A DNA stretch of 64,000 bases from Duganella sp. OV510 (GCF_900100205.1 NZ_FNEQ01000001.1:310001-374000), one strand, 5' to 3'; positions 8,905 through 18,870 are shown, numbered from the stretch's first letter. Numbers and translations are program-made. The notes: generated by a model from the sequence alone, not told the origin.

Positions 8905-8923
8905 CCCCGAATGTTACAGCAAT

Positions 8924-9003
8924 CCGGGGTCAGTTCTGCCAAACGTACACGGGCTCAACCGCAAGCGGTTGAGCCCGTGTACGTTTGGCAGAACTGACCC
9001 CGG
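8924..9003. repeat. Long perfect palindrome, dispersed-repeat candidate (copy 1)
   Basis: Two 39-nt arms (8924-8962 and 8965-9003) are exact reverse complements around a 2-nt centre (AA). The outer ends read AATCCGGGGTCAGTTCTG on the left and CAGAACTGACCCCGGGTTTT on the right. On the minus strand the right end abuts the TAA stop of the DUF4259 gene. No T tract follows on either side, so it is not a typical intrinsic terminator. A related palindrome lies at 16803-16862. The 39-bp stem would form a very stable hairpin in RNA. Confidence 0.9.
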
Positions 9004-9006
9004 GTT

Positions 9007-9414
9007 TTAGAGGCGGGAGCGGAGGTCGGCGACGGCGGCTTGCCAGTCGTTGTAGTGCTCGCTTTCTTGCCAGAGTTGGCGCAGTTCGCTGTCGGTGGCG
9101 AGGATGCGGTCGAGGGCGCGGGCGGCCTTGTCGGCCAGGTCGGCGCGCGGCTTGGCTTTGGGCTTGCGCGCGGCGACCCATTCGTCGACGGCGGCGCTGT
9201 CTTCCGTCGCTGGCCCGCCCTTGCCTTGCAGGCGCGCCAGCACTTCGATCGCTACCAGGGCCTCGGCGGCGAACGGGGCTTCCAGTTCGCCGGCCGCTTC
9301 CAGCACCGTGTTGAGGGTGTCTTCCACCGCATCCAGATTGCTCGTTTCGTGCAGGTCTTCCGCCCAGTCTTGTGCGTAGTCGTTGCCGAAGGCGTCTACC
9401 GCCCAGGTGCCCAT
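9007..9414 (-). CDS. DUF4259 domain-containing protein
   Basis: The protein has 135 residues from the ATG at 9414, chosen because AGGAG lies 8 nt upstream and because the family starts MGTWAVDAFGNDYAQDW. The longer frame to 9471 adds only a basic, unrelated stretch. It is mostly helical, soluble and of unknown function. It begins 4 bp after the stop of the SPFH gene and so is the third gene of an NfeD-SPFH-DUF4259 operon. The stop codon TAA is followed directly by the palindromic repeat (TAAAACCCGG), and the repeat may have supplied the stop codon. Confidence 0.85.
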   Translation of the reverse strand: MGTWAVDAFGNDYAQDWAEDLHETSNLDAVEDTLNTVLEAAGELEAPFAAEALVAIEVLARLQGKGGPATEDSAAVDEWVAARKPKAKPRADLADKAARALDRILATDSELRQLWQESEHYNDWQAAVADLRSRL

Positions 9415-9418
9415 ACTT

Positions 9419-10354
9419 TTACTCCTTGATGATTTTGCCTTGCGTTTTGACGACCTGCATCGCGGTCGCAATCAGGCCGCTCATGTCGCCCAGATTGGCC
9501 GGTATGATAATCGAATTGTTGGTCTTCGCCAGCTGACCGAAGGCGCCGACGTATTGCTCGGCCACTTTCAGGTTCATGGCCTCGTCGCCACCCGGCTCGC
9601 GCAGCGCGGCGCCGACCTGGCGCAGCGCCGACGCATTCGCTTCCGCCAGCGCGACAATCGCTGCCGCCTGCCCTTGCGCGCGGTTGATGGCGGCCTGCTT
9701 GTCGCCTTCCGAACGGGCAATCTGCGCTTCACGCTCGCCGCTGGCGATGTTGATCTGTTCCTGCTTGCGGCCTTCCGAGGCGGCGATCAGCGCGCGCTTT
9801 TCCCGCTCGGCGGTGATCTGCGCCTGCATCGCGTGCAGGATTTCCTTCGGCGGCGTCAAATCCTTGATCTCGTAACGCAGCACCTTCACGCCCCAGTTGG
9901 CGGCCGATTCGTCGATCGCGTTGACGATGGCGGTGTTGATATGCTCCCGTTCTTCAAACGTTTTGTCCAGCTCCATGCGGCCGATGACGGAACGCAGCGT
10001 GGTCTGCGCCAGCTGCGTAATCGCGGCGATGTAGTTGGACGAGCCATACGAGGCGCGCATGGCGTCGGTGATCTGGAAGTACAGGATGCCGTCCACCTGC
10101 AGCTGCGTGTTGTCGCGCGTGATGCAGACCTGCGGCGGCACATCCAGCGGGATCTCCTTCAACACGTGTTTGTAGGCGATGCGGTCGACAAACGGGATCA
10201 CGATGTTCAGGCCAGGTCCCAGCGTCGCGTGGTATTTACCCAGGCGCTCGACCACCCACGCATGCTGCTGCGGCACCACGTTGATCGTCTTGAAGACGAA
10301 CACCAGCGCCAATATAAACAGGATGAAGGTGACGTTACCGATACTGATATCCAT
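9419..10354 (-). CDS. SPFH/Band 7 membrane protein (stomatin/QmcA-like)
   Basis: A 311-residue stomatin-like protein. It has one N-terminal membrane anchor (VTFILFILALVFVFKTINVV) and the SPFH domain (VVPQQHAWVVERLGKYHATL, GLNIVIPFVDRIAYK, NTAIVNAIDESAANWGVKVLRYEIKDL), then an alanine/glutamate-rich coiled coil (about 190-260). These proteins oligomerise in the inner membrane, organise microdomains and often regulate membrane proteases such as FtsH. The NfeD gene lies 22 bp upstream, the usual partner arrangement. Confidence 0.93.
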   Translation of the reverse strand: MDISIGNVTFILFILALVFVFKTINVVPQQHAWVVERLGKYHATLGPGLNIVIPFVDRIAYKHVLKEIPLDVPPQVCITRDNTQLQVDGILYFQITDAMRASYGSSNYIAAITQLAQTTLRSVIGRMELDKTFEEREHINTAIVNAIDESAANWGVKVLRYEIKDLTPPKEILHAMQAQITAEREKRALIAASEGRKQEQINIASGEREAQIARSEGDKQAAINRAQGQAAAIVALAEANASALRQVGAALREPGGDEAMNLKVAEQYVGAFGQLAKTNNSIIIPANLGDMSGLIATAMQVVKTQGKIIKE

Positions 10355-10376
10355 GGAATTCTCCGTAGTTGTTGAT

Positions 10377-10799
10377 TTATGCCGCCACGATCAGGCGGCT
10401 GCCGCGTACTTCGCGGATGGTGTAGGCGCCCGGTGCGGCAATGCCGCCCGGCGCCAGTTCGACGTCCCACAGCGCGCCGCGATACATCACGCGCGCCGCA
10501 TTGTCCTGCCACGCGGGGACGTGGACGGTCTGGCCGATGTCGAGATTCACGTTGGGATCGCGCTCCGCCTGCACGCGCTGTTGCGCGCGTCCGTAGCCGC
10601 TGCGGCGCAGCGCCACCGTGGCGGCCACGCCGACCAGCGCCGCCACCAGCAATTGCAGCGCCGGGCCGAAGCCGAGCAAGGCCGCCGCGCCGCCCGCCGC
10701 CATGCCGATGGCGATCATCAGCAGGTAGAAGGTGCCAACGAACAGCTCCAGTATCACTGTCACGCCGGCAGCCGCCAGCCAGTAGCTCCAGTCAGTCAT
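10377..10799 (-). CDS. NfeD family membrane protein
   Basis: A 140-residue short NfeD (NfeD1b-type). Two or three transmembrane segments occupy about residues 5-70 (glycine/alanine-rich AIGMAAGGAAALLGFGPALQ) and are followed by a C-terminal OB-fold beta-barrel (VHVPAWQDNAARVMYRGALW...YTIREVRGSRLIV). It lacks the ClpP-like protease domain of long NfeD proteins. It is the first gene of the NfeD-SPFH-DUF4259 operon and probably acts with the SPFH protein in membrane-domain organisation. Confidence 0.9.
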   Translation of the reverse strand: MTDWSYWLAAAGVTVILELFVGTFYLLMIAIGMAAGGAAALLGFGPALQLLVAALVGVAATVALRRSGYGRAQQRVQAERDPNVNLDIGQTVHVPAWQDNAARVMYRGALWDVELAPGGIAAPGAYTIREVRGSRLIVAA

Positions 10800-10822
10800 T
10801 ATGGTCTCCTCTTCGAATGCAA

Positions 10823-10857
10823 AAACCCTCGCATCCCGTCATGGGACGCGAGGGTTT
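10823..10857 (-). terminator. Intrinsic terminator of ppsA
   Basis: A 15-bp stem with one mismatch (10823-10837 against 10843-10857; AAACCCTCGC / GCGAGGGTTT core) with a 5-nt loop. On the minus strand it is followed by a run of T (complement of 10821-10825), 29 bp after the ppsA stop. Confidence 0.85.
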
Positions 10858-10885
10858 CATTTATACCACTTCCAGCGTGCTTTGA

Positions 10886-13315
10886 TTACTTTTGCAGGCT
10901 GGCCAGCTTTTGCCAGGTGTCGATCACCGAATCAGGATTCAGCGACATCGATTCAATGCCCTGCTCCATCAGCCACGCCGCGAAGTCCGGGTGGTCCGAC
11001 GGCCCCTGGCCGCAAATGCCGATGTACTTGCCCTGCGCACGACATGCCTGGATCGCCTGCGACAGCAGCGCCTTGACGGCGTCGTCGCGTTCGTCGAAGT
11101 CGGCCGCCAGCAGCGCCATGCCGGAATCGCGGTCCAGGCCCAGCGTCAGCTGGGTCAGGTCGTTGGAACCGATCGAGAAGCCGTCGAAGTGCTCCAGGAA
11201 GCGCTCTGCCAGAATCGCGTTGGATGGCACTTCGCACATCATGATCAGGCGCAGACCGTTCTCGCCGCGTACCAGGCCGTTCTTGCCCAGCAGGCCCACC
11301 ACCTTCTCGGCCTGGCCCAGCGTGCGCACGAACGGCACCATGATTTCGACGTTGGTCAGGCCCATGTCGTTACGCACGCGCTTCATCGCTGCGCATTCCA
11401 TTTCGAATGCGCCGGCGAAGTCCTCTGCCAGGTAACGGGCAGCGCCGCGGAAGCCCAGCATCGGGTTTTCCTCGTCCGGCTCGTAGCGCGAACCGCCGAT
11501 CAGCTTCTTGTACTCGTTGGACTTGAAGTCCGACAGGCGCACGATCACTGGTTTCGGCCAGAATGCGGCAGCGATGGTGGCGATGCCTTCCGCCAGCTTG
11601 TCGACGTAGAACGCGCGTGGCGATGCGTGACCGCGCGCCACCGATTCCACGGCCTTCTTCAGGTCCGCGTCGATGTTCGGATATTCCAGGATCGCTTTCG
11701 GGTGCACACCAATATTGTTATTGATGATGAACTCCAGACGCGCCAGGCCGACGCCGCCATTCGGCACCGCCTGGAAGTCGAACGCCAGCTGTGGATTACC
11801 CACGTTCAGCATGATCTTGGTCGGCAGCTTGGGCAGCTCGCCGCGCGAGACTTCCGAAATTTCGGTTTCCAGCAGGCCGTCGTAGATCTTGCCTTCATCG
11901 CCTTCAGCGCAGGACACGGTGACGAAAGTGCCGTCCTTCAGTACGTCGGTCGCGTCGCCGCAGCCGACCACCGCCGGCACGCCCAGTTCACGCGCGATGA
12001 TCGCCGCGTGGCAGGTACGGCCGCCACGGTTGGTGACGATGGCGGAAGCGCGCTTCATCACCGGTTCCCAGTTAGGGTCGGTCATGTCGGCCACCAGCAC
12101 GTCGCCAGGCTGCACGCGCTCCATTTCCGATGGGTCGTGAATCACGCGCACCGGACCGGCGCCGATCTTCTGACCGATGGCGCGGCCGGAAGCCAGCACG
12201 GTGCCGCTGGACTTCAGCTTGAAGCGCTGCTGCACGTCGGTCGGCTTCTGCTGCGACTTCACGGTTTCCGGACGCGCCTGCAGGATGTACAGCTTGCCGT
12301 CGCGGCCATCTTTGCCCCACTCGATGTCCATCGGACGGCCGTAGTGGTTTTCGATGATGACGGCGTACTTGGCCAGCTCCACCACTTCCTCGTCATTCAG
12401 CGAGTAGCGGTTGCGCAGTTCCACCGGCACGTCCACGGTCTTCACCGAGCGGCCAGCCTTGGCTTCGTTGGTGAATTCCATCTTCAGCAGCTTGGAACCG
12501 ATGTTGCGGCGGATGACAGGCGATTTGCCTTTTTCCAGCATCGGCTTGTGGACGTAGAATTCGTCCGGATTCACCGCGCCCTGCACCACGGTCTCACCCA
12601 GGCCGTAGCTGGAGGTGACAAACACCACGTCCTTGAAGCCGGACTCGGTATCGATGGTGAACATGACACCGGCGGCGCCCAGGTCCGAGCGCACCATGCG
12701 CTGCACGCCAGCCGACAATGCTACTTCAGCGTGGGTGAAGCCTTTGTGCACACGATAGGAGATCGCGCGGTCGTTGTACAGCGAGGCGAACACGTGCTTC
12801 ATCGCGTCCAGTACGTTGTCGATGCCGACCACGTTGAGGAAGGTTTCCTGCTGACCGGCAAACGAGGCGTCCGGCAAGTCTTCGGCGGTGGCCGACGAGC
12901 GCACGGCAAACGACATTTCGGTCGACGAATCGGCCACCAGTTTTTCGTAGAAGGTATGGATTTCGGCTTCCAGGCGGGGCTGGAATGGCGTGTCGACGAT
13001 CCACTGGCGAATTTCGGCGCCGGCTTGCGCCAGCGAGCGAACGTCGTCAATGTTCAGGTCCGCCAGGCGGTCGGCGATACGCTCGGCCAGCGACTTGCCG
13101 CCAGCTTCGCTGTACGACAGGAAGTCGCGGAATGCCTGGGCGGTGGTGGCAAAGCCACCCGGCACACGCACGCCGGCGCCGGCCAGCTGACTGATCATCT
13201 CGCCGAGCGACGCGTTCTTGCCGCCGACGGATTCAACATCCGTCATTCGCAAGTTTTCAAACGAGGCAACGTAGACTGCTTCGTTGTTTTGCTCCTTCAA
13301 TGCTGCGTTGGACAT
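10886..13315 (-). CDS. ppsA: Phosphoenolpyruvate synthase
   Basis: The protein has 809 residues from the ATG at 13315 (AAAGG upstream; [22 protein letters not shown]). The longer frame to 13450 adds non-homologous residues. It makes PEP from pyruvate and ATP for gluconeogenesis. Domain order is the N-terminal ATP-grasp nucleotide-binding domain ([12 protein letters not shown]...[17 protein letters not shown]), the swivelling phosphohistidine domain ([21 protein letters not shown], catalytic His) and the C-terminal PEP-utilising TIM barrel ([42 protein letters not shown], the last with the catalytic Cys). It is divergent from its own regulator gene ppsR. Confidence 0.97.
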   Translation of the reverse strand: MSNAALKEQNNEAVYVASFENLRMTDVESVGGKNASLGEMISQLAGAGVRVPGGFATTAQAFRDFLSYSEAGGKSLAERIADRLADLNIDDVRSLAQAGAEIRQWIVDTPFQPRLEAEIHTFYEKLVADSSTEMSFAVRSSATAEDLPDASFAGQQETFLNVVGIDNVLDAMKHVFASLYNDRAISYRVHKGFTHAEVALSAGVQRMVRSDLGAAGVMFTIDTESGFKDVVFVTSSYGLGETVVQGAVNPDEFYVHKPMLEKGKSPVIRRNIGSKLLKMEFTNEAKAGRSVKTVDVPVELRNRYSLNDEEVVELAKYAVIIENHYGRPMDIEWGKDGRDGKLYILQARPETVKSQQKPTDVQQRFKLKSSGTVLASGRAIGQKIGAGPVRVIHDPSEMERVQPGDVLVADMTDPNWEPVMKRASAIVTNRGGRTCHAAIIARELGVPAVVGCGDATDVLKDGTFVTVSCAEGDEGKIYDGLLETEISEVSRGELPKLPTKIMLNVGNPQLAFDFQAVPNGGVGLARLEFIINNNIGVHPKAILEYPNIDADLKKAVESVARGHASPRAFYVDKLAEGIATIAAAFWPKPVIVRLSDFKSNEYKKLIGGSRYEPDEENPMLGFRGAARYLAEDFAGAFEMECAAMKRVRNDMGLTNVEIMVPFVRTLGQAEKVVGLLGKNGLVRGENGLRLIMMCEVPSNAILAERFLEHFDGFSIGSNDLTQLTLGLDRDSGMALLAADFDERDDAVKALLSQAIQACRAQGKYIGICGQGPSDHPDFAAWLMEQGIESMSLNPDSVIDTWQKLASLQK

Positions 13316-13471
13316 AAAAACACCTTTTTGATGATAGAAATCTTTCCGGCGGTGGGCAGACTCATATTCTTGCTTATTCTGGTGGTCGTGCCGCACAATG
13401 CATCCTGTTGGCGCACATTCTACAGCCTGTGGCCCGAATTGACGATTCACAATAGGATACTTGCACTAAAC

Positions 13472-14320
13472 ATGACACAAGAACAACGCCCTCCCTTGCC
13501 TTCGGCAGCGCGCACGGTCTTTTTTGTTTCCGACGGCACCGGCATTACCGCTGAAACCTTTGGCCATTCCGTGCTGACCCAGTTTGAATTGCGCTTCCGC
13601 CAGGTACGGCTGCCATTCATCGATACGCTGGACAAGGCGCACGATGCATTGCGCAAGATCAATGAGGCGTTTGCGTCCGACGGTCACCGTCCGATCGTCT
13701 TTTCAACGCTGGTGCATACCGAACTGTCTGATGTCATACGGCAATGCAAAGGCATGTATATGGACATGTTCCAGACTTTTGTTGCCCCTCTGGAACAAGA
13801 GCTGGGTGTGAAGTCGACCCATACCATCGGCCGTTCGCACAATATCGTCGATAGCGAGGAGTACAAGAACCGCATCGAGGCGATCAATTTCTCGCTGGCG
13901 CATGATGATGGGCAGTCGCACAAGAATCTGGCGTCGGCCGATGTGATCCTGGTGGGCGTGTCGCGCTCGGGCAAGACGCCGACCAGTTTGTATCTGGCCA
14001 TGCAGTATGGGATCAAGGCGGCCAACTATCCGCTGATACCGGACGACTTCGAGCGCGGCAAGCTGCCGTCGTCGCTGTATGAGTTCAAGTCGAAGATTTT
14101 TGGGCTGACCATCACGCCGGAGCGCCTGACCGAGATCCGCAATGAGCGGCGCGCCGGCAGCAAGTATGCGTCGCTGGAGAATTGCCGCTATGAGGTGAAT
14201 GAGGCAGAGGCAATGATGAAGCGCGAGGGCATACGCTGGCTGTCGTCGACCACCAAGTCGATTGAGGAGATTTCGACCACCATCCTGCAAGAGATCAAGC
14301 CGGACCGGCGCGAGTACTGA
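13472..14320 (+). CDS. ppsR: PEP synthase regulatory protein (kinase/pyrophosphorylase, PpsR)
   Basis: A 282-residue DUF299-family bifunctional enzyme. It inactivates PEP synthase by ADP-dependent phosphorylation of a Thr near the catalytic His, and reactivates it by Pi-dependent pyrophosphate release. Motifs: [18 protein letters not shown] at the N-terminus, the P-loop [11 protein letters not shown] (about residues 155-165) and the [14 protein letters not shown] region. The frame stays open leftward through the whole antisense of ppsA, but the family start is [20 protein letters not shown] at 13472. AGGA at 13453-13456 is a distant ribosome binding site. It stands head-to-head with ppsA. Confidence 0.96.
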   Translation: MTQEQRPPLPSAARTVFFVSDGTGITAETFGHSVLTQFELRFRQVRLPFIDTLDKAHDALRKINEAFASDGHRPIVFSTLVHTELSDVIRQCKGMYMDMFQTFVAPLEQELGVKSTHTIGRSHNIVDSEEYKNRIEAINFSLAHDDGQSHKNLASADVILVGVSRSGKTPTSLYLAMQYGIKAANYPLIPDDFERGKLPSSLYEFKSKIFGLTITPERLTEIRNERRAGSKYASLENCRYEVNEAEAMMKREGIRWLSSTTKSIEEISTTILQEIKPDRREY

Positions 14321-14337
14321 ACCCGCGCCATGCGGGT
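14321..14337. terminator. Small hairpin between ppsR and katE ends
   Basis: ACCCGC / GCGGGT (14321-14326 and 14332-14337) directly after the ppsR stop and touching the katE stop codon. The stem is only 6 bp with no T tract, so terminator function is weakly supported. Confidence 0.3.
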
Positions 14338-16730
14338 CAGACGCGTGGCGGATCCGTTTCGCGGGCATAGACTCTGTGCTGCGCCAGCACCGCTTTAAAC
14401 GCCGCCAGCCCTTGCACTGCCTCGCCGGGTTCAACGATGATGATACCCGGATCTGGCAAGCCTTGCGGCAGCTTGCGCGGTATCCTGGCGGCCTTCAGCA
14501 GCTCGGCGCCGCCGCCGATCGCCAGCAGCGGTTTGCCATGCCGGTACTGTAGCTTGACGAATTCCATCGCCAGCGCATCCGCCGCCGGCGCCAGCACCAC
14601 CACACCGTCCCACAGCACCGACGGTCCTGTCTCAAAACTGATCTCCACATCCAGCGCCGCATCGGTGGCCGATTCCAGCGCTCCGATGCGTGCGCCGACC
14701 AGGCGCGGCACAGCGCCATCATCCAGCAGCGATGCATATAGCTTGCGCACCAGCGCCCCCTCCACGCCTGGAGCCACCACGACGGCTACACGCCGCGTAC
14801 GGATGCCGGTCACACCCGGCCGCGCAAACAGCGACAGCGACGGCGACGCCATGTAATCATACGGCGGCTGCCCGCTCGCCAGCGGCAACGGCGGCGGCAC
14901 CGCCATCCCCAGTCCCTCGGCCACGCCAGCCGCCAGCGCCGGATCGATATTCACCAGCAGCGCCAGCGTGCGGCTACGTATTGCCGGCGTCTGCACGCGC
15001 GTCAGTTCGAAGCGGAAGGCGTTGATGATATGCCGCTGCTCGGTCAGGCTCTGGCTGATCCAGAACAGACGCGCCTGCGCGTAGTGATCGGCAAACAGTT
15101 CCGGCTTGCCACGCACCTCATTGCCCTGCGACGGCTCCGGCACGCTGACAAAACCGCGCGCACCGGCCTGGAACGGACAGCCGCCGGCCAGAGAATTCGG
15201 CTCGTAGTTGACGCGGCCGCGATTGATCTGCTGGCGGTGCAAGCCGTCGCGCTGGTTGTTGTGGATCTGCGCCAGCGGCGTGTTGATCGGAATCTCGTGG
15301 AAGTTCGGCCCGCCCAGCCGGGAGATCTGCGTATCGATGTACGAATGCAGCCGTCCTTGCAGCAGCGGGTCGTTGGTGAAATCGATGCCCGGCACCACAT
15401 GCGCCGCGCAAAACGCCACCTGCTCGGTCTCGCCAAAGAAATAGTCCGGATTGCGGTCCAGTACCAGCTTGCCGACCGTGCGCACCGCCACCATTTCCTC
15501 CGGCACGATCTTGGTCGGATCGAGGATATCGAAGGGGAATTGCGCTGCCTGTTCTTCGCTGAAGATTTGCAGGCCCAGCTCCCACTCGGGGAACGCGCCG
15601 GCATCGATGGCCTCCCACAGATCGCGCCGATGGTAGTCGGGATCGGCGCCGGCCAGCCGCACCGCTTCGTCCCACACCAGCGAATGCGTGCCGGCCAGCG
15701 GCGTCCAGTGGAATTTGCAGAACACCGAGGCGCCGCTGGCGTTCACCAGCCGGAAGGAATGCACGCCGAAGCCCTGCATCATCCGGTAGCTGCGCGGAAT
15801 GGCGCGGTCGGAGGTGTGCCACAGCAGCATGTGGGCGATTTCGGGACTCAGCGAGGCGAAGTCCCAGAAGGTATCGTGCGCGCTGGAGGCTTGCGGCATG
15901 GCGTGATGCGGCTCCGGCTTCACCGCATGCACCAGGTCCGGGAACTTCATCGCATCCTGAATGAAGAACACCGGGATATTATTCCCTACCAGGTCCCAGT
16001 TGCCTTCCTCGGTATAGAACTTGGTGGCGAAGCCGCGCACATCGCGCACGGTGTCGGCCGAGCCGCGCTCTCCTGCCACGGTCGAAAAACGCACGAAGAC
16101 TGGCGTGCGCTTGCCCTTGGCGGCGAACGGCGCGGCGCGCGTGATGGCGCGCAGGTCGCAGTAGCTTTCGAAATAGCCGTGTGCCGCCGAGCCGCGCGCG
16201 TGCACCACGCGTTCCGGGATGCGTTCATGGTCGAAATGGGTGATCTTCTCGCGCAGGATGAAGTCTTCCATCAGCGTCGGGCCGCGCAGGCCGGCTTTCA
16301 GCGAGTTCTGGTTATCGGCGACAGGGACGCCCTGGTTGGTGGTCAACTCACGGCCGGTATCGTCGGCGCGCACCCGATCCAGCGGGCGGTTGATGGCGTT
16401 GTCGCCGATCTCCGGCTCGCCATCGCCGACCTTGGGTGACGCAATGGTCTCAGTGCTGGTGCTGGCGGTGACCAGCGGCGATGGCGGCGCGTGCGTCTCG
16501 CCGACGTGCGGCGTGTAGGCCGCTTCGCCATACTCCAGCGGCTTGCTGGAATTGAAAGGCATCCCGGCGGCCAGGATATCGTCGCCGGTATTCTTTTCCA
16601 GCAGCTGGTCGGCAATCGGATTCGGCGGCCCAAGACGCGCGGGCCGTGGCGGCGCGGCCGGTCCGGCGACCGTGCTCAGAATCGATCCGGCGCCGTCCAC
16701 CGCGCCGCCGTTGGATTTACGTTTAGCCAT
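14337..16730 (-). CDS. katE: Catalase, large-subunit (HPII/KatE) type
   Basis: A 797-residue clade II monofunctional haem catalase that converts H2O2 to water and oxygen. The core has the [18 protein letters not shown] entry, the catalytic His in [14 protein letters not shown], the Asn region [17 protein letters not shown] and the proximal haem Tyr region. The long C-terminal flavodoxin-like extension ([29 protein letters not shown] to the end) is diagnostic of the large-subunit class. The N-terminus has a low-complexity extension of about 80 residues. A TAGGAGG ribosome binding site precedes the ATG. In E. coli katE is RpoS-dependent; I cannot show that here. Confidence 0.96.
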   Translation of the reverse strand: MAKRKSNGGAVDGAGSILSTVAGPAAPPRPARLGPPNPIADQLLEKNTGDDILAAGMPFNSSKPLEYGEAAYTPHVGETHAPPSPLVTASTSTETIASPKVGDGEPEIGDNAINRPLDRVRADDTGRELTTNQGVPVADNQNSLKAGLRGPTLMEDFILREKITHFDHERIPERVVHARGSAAHGYFESYCDLRAITRAAPFAAKGKRTPVFVRFSTVAGERGSADTVRDVRGFATKFYTEEGNWDLVGNNIPVFFIQDAMKFPDLVHAVKPEPHHAMPQASSAHDTFWDFASLSPEIAHMLLWHTSDRAIPRSYRMMQGFGVHSFRLVNASGASVFCKFHWTPLAGTHSLVWDEAVRLAGADPDYHRRDLWEAIDAGAFPEWELGLQIFSEEQAAQFPFDILDPTKIVPEEMVAVRTVGKLVLDRNPDYFFGETEQVAFCAAHVVPGIDFTNDPLLQGRLHSYIDTQISRLGGPNFHEIPINTPLAQIHNNQRDGLHRQQINRGRVNYEPNSLAGGCPFQAGARGFVSVPEPSQGNEVRGKPELFADHYAQARLFWISQSLTEQRHIINAFRFELTRVQTPAIRSRTLALLVNIDPALAAGVAEGLGMAVPPPLPLASGQPPYDYMASPSLSLFARPGVTGIRTRRVAVVVAPGVEGALVRKLYASLLDDGAVPRLVGARIGALESATDAALDVEISFETGPSVLWDGVVVLAPAADALAMEFVKLQYRHGKPLLAIGGGAELLKAARIPRKLPQGLPDPGIIIVEPGEAVQGLAAFKAVLAQHRVYARETDPPRV

Positions 16731-16802
16731 ACCGACCTCCTAAATTAGATAGAGGTCGAGTGTGCGATCGTTAGCGCTGAGTGTGTTTGATCAAGCGCAA
16801 AT

Positions 16803-16862
16803 CCGGTGTCAGGTCTGACTTTGGTACATGAGCTCGTGTGCGAATGTCAGACCTGACACCGG
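16803..16862. repeat. Long imperfect palindrome, dispersed-repeat candidate (copy 2)
   Basis: The outer arms 16803-16819 and 16846-16862 are exact 17-nt reverse complements. The inner part 16820-16845 continues as an imperfect palindrome centred on GAGCTC. The left end AATCCGGTGTCAGGTCTG matches copy 1 (8921 onward) at 16 of 18 positions. The right end CAGACCTGACACCGGTTTTA also matches copy 1. As in copy 1, the right end touches the TAA stop of a minus-strand gene, here the REC-EAL gene. No transposase is nearby. Confidence 0.85.
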
Positions 16863-16864
16863 TT

Positions 16865-18064
16865 TTAGAAGAAATGCTGCCAGTCGGCCAGCCAGATGGG
16901 GAAGTCTTCGACCGGCATCGGCTTGGCGATGTAGTAGCCCTGGGCGTAGGTGCAGCCCAGGCTTTGCAGGAAATCCCAATCCTGCTTGGTTTCGACGCCG
17001 ACGGCGACCGATCGTCGGTCCAGCGAGCGCGCCAGGCCGAGGCAGGAGCGCAGCACCGTGCCGATCGCCGAGCGCTTGGAGGCGCCGTCGACGAAGCTGC
17101 GGTCGATCTTCAGCTCCGAAAACGGAATCCGCGCCAGCAGTTGCAGGTTGCTGCGCCCGGTGCCGTAGTCATCGATCGCCAGCCCGAAGCCGGCCATCCG
17201 CAGCCGCAGCAGGCGTTCGAGGAAGTGCGGATCGGTGCTGAGCACCGCCGATTCCGTCATTTCAAACGTGATGTAGTCGGCCATGATGCGATGCCGCTCC
17301 AGGCAGGCCGCAATCTGCTCCATGAACTGCGGGTGCGCCAGCGTGCTCTGGTCGACGTTGATCGAGACCGAGATCGGCACGCCCTGCTCATGCAGCTTGC
17401 GGCAGGCGGCCACCGATTTTTCTATCATGGTCCAGTCGAGGTAATCGACCCGCTGCGCCGTCTCCAGTGCCGGCATGAAGGACGCCGGCCCCAGCACGCC
17501 ATGCAGCGGATGCCGCCATCGCGCAAACATCTCCAGTCCTTTGACCTGACCGGTCTCCAGTTCGATTTTAGGCTGGAAGAAGGGATCGAATTCGCGGTTC
17601 TGCAAGCCCTGCCCCACTTTGGAGAAAGACAAGGTGGGCGCCGCTTCATGCATGCCACGCGCTTCAGCCGGCGGTACATAGTTGTGAATCAACGCCACCA
17701 GCCGGCTGCCGATCACCGGCTTGCCGATGGCGCCCAATACATTCACGCCATAGGCCACCGCCATCGTCTCCACCGAGAACAGCACCGCATTGGATTGCGC
17801 ACCAACGATGATGACGCCGGCCTTGCAGCGCGCTTCACCCAGCCGCCGTATCAGCTCCAGCGCATCCATGCCCGGCAGCGCCAGGTCGATGATGGCGATA
17901 TCCACCACCGGCGTGATGCCGGCGCTGAAATGGCGCAACGCCGTATGCCCATCGGGAGCTTGGGTGATCTTGCCCACGCCCACGTGCACGAGGATGTCGG
18001 CCAGCGCGTGCCGTTGTACCTGATCCCCTTCGGCTACCAGAAAGTGCAACTGCGCGATGTCCAT
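16865..18064 (-). CDS. Response regulator with EAL phosphodiesterase domain
   Basis: The protein has 399 residues from the ATG at 18064 (GGAGG upstream). The N-terminal receiver domain (about 1-125) has the phospho-acceptor Asp 60 in IAIIDLALPGMDALEL. The EAL domain (about 150-395) hydrolyses c-di-GMP. The signature is EMF in place of EAL, but the catalytic set looks complete: the Glu of GLEMFARW, Asn in SVSINVDQS, Glu in FEMTES, DDYGTG, Lys in LKIDRSF, Glu in GVET and the QGYYIAKP end. So an active RocR-like phosphodiesterase is expected. It starts 20 bp after the TrmH-type gene and may be the last gene of the long envelope operon. Its TAA abuts the palindrome at 16803-16862. Confidence 0.92.
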   Translation of the reverse strand: MDIAQLHFLVAEGDQVQRHALADILVHVGVGKITQAPDGHTALRHFSAGITPVVDIAIIDLALPGMDALELIRRLGEARCKAGVIIVGAQSNAVLFSVETMAVAYGVNVLGAIGKPVIGSRLVALIHNYVPPAEARGMHEAAPTLSFSKVGQGLQNREFDPFFQPKIELETGQVKGLEMFARWRHPLHGVLGPASFMPALETAQRVDYLDWTMIEKSVAACRKLHEQGVPISVSINVDQSTLAHPQFMEQIAACLERHRIMADYITFEMTESAVLSTDPHFLERLLRLRMAGFGLAIDDYGTGRSNLQLLARIPFSELKIDRSFVDGASKRSAIGTVLRSCLGLARSLDRRSVAVGVETKQDWDFLQSLGCTYAQGYYIAKPMPVEDFPIWLADWQHFF

Positions 18065-18084
18065 GACCGCCTCCAGTGTGTGCT

Positions 18085-18870
18085 TTAAGTGTGATTCTGC
18101 CTGACTTGCTCGAAAAAGCATACTGCCGCACAGGCGGCGACGTTCAACGATTCTACCTGTCCCAGATGCGGGATCACGACTTTGTGCGTGGCCTGCGACA
18201 GCAGGTCGTCCGCAACGCCCTGCCCCTCATGACCGAAGATCCACGCCACCGGCTGGCGTAAGTCGATCTCGTACAGCTTTTGTGCCGCGTAGCCGCTGGT
18301 GGCCAGCGTTGGCACGCTTGCAGAGCGCACCAGCTCCGACAGGTCGACATTCTCAAAGATATCCAGCACGAAGTGCGCGCCCATCGCCGCCCGCAGCACC
18401 TTCGGCGACCAGCAGAACGCCGTGCCGCTGCTGCAATAGACTTGCTGGATGCCTGCCGCCGCCGCGCTGCGCAGGATGGAGCCGACGTTGCCCGGGTCCT
18501 GGACACCGTCCAGCAGCACCGCCGACACGCTGAGCGGCGCCGTTACCGAACGTTCCGGCGTATCGATCAGGAACATCACGCCAATGCCGTTTTCGACCTG
18601 GCTGATGCCGTTGTACAGCGCATCCGGCAAGGCCAGTACATGCGCGCGCTGCGCTTCCAGCTGGCCAACGATGTCCATCACTTCAGCGTTATGCAGCGAG
18701 CTTTCGCTGACCACGCACTGCTCCGGCATGCCGCGCAGTTGCAGGTAAGATTGGCAGAGGTGCACGCCGTCCAGCAGCGTGCGGCCGGCCTTGCGGCGCG
18801 CCTGCTGGCTGCCGGCCAGCTTGACCAGTTCCTTGTATTGCGCATTGTCGCGCGAGGTGATGGTTTTCAC
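18085..18870 (-). CDS. TrmH/SpoU family RNA 2'-O-methyltransferase
   Basis: A 261-residue SPOUT methyltransferase that would methylate a ribose 2'-OH in rRNA or tRNA with SAM. It has an N-terminal substrate-binding domain ([18 protein letters not shown]) and the SpoU domain with motif 1 ([22 protein letters not shown]), motif 2 (IFGHEGQGV) and motif 3 ([23 protein letters not shown]). The RNA target is not certain (23S rRNA is likely by family). It overlaps the rnhB stop by 4 bp, so the two are coupled. Confidence 0.93.
   Translation of the reverse strand: MKTITSRDNAQYKELVKLAGSQQARRKAGRTLLDGVHLCQSYLQLRGMPEQCVVSESSLHNAEVMDIVGQLEAQRAHVLALPDALYNGISQVENGIGVMFLIDTPERSVTAPLSVSAVLLDGVQDPGNVGSILRSAAAAGIQQVYCSSGTAFCWSPKVLRAAMGAHFVLDIFENVDLSELVRSASVPTLATSGYAAQKLYEIDLRQPVAWIFGHEGQGVADDLLSQATHKVVIPHLGQVESLNVAACAAVCFFEQVRQNHT

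Noticed and set aside
8924..9003. The long palindrome as a CRISPR unit, an insertion sequence or a normal terminator.
   Set aside because: It has no spacer-repeat series, no transposase or target duplication that I can see, and no T tract.
10892..13471. A 1142-residue frame runs through the complete antisense strand of ppsA into ppsR.
   Set aside because: Only the part from 13472 matches the PpsR family. The rest mirrors ppsA codons and has the low-complexity Arg/His/Val/Gln composition typical of antisense frames in GC-rich DNA.
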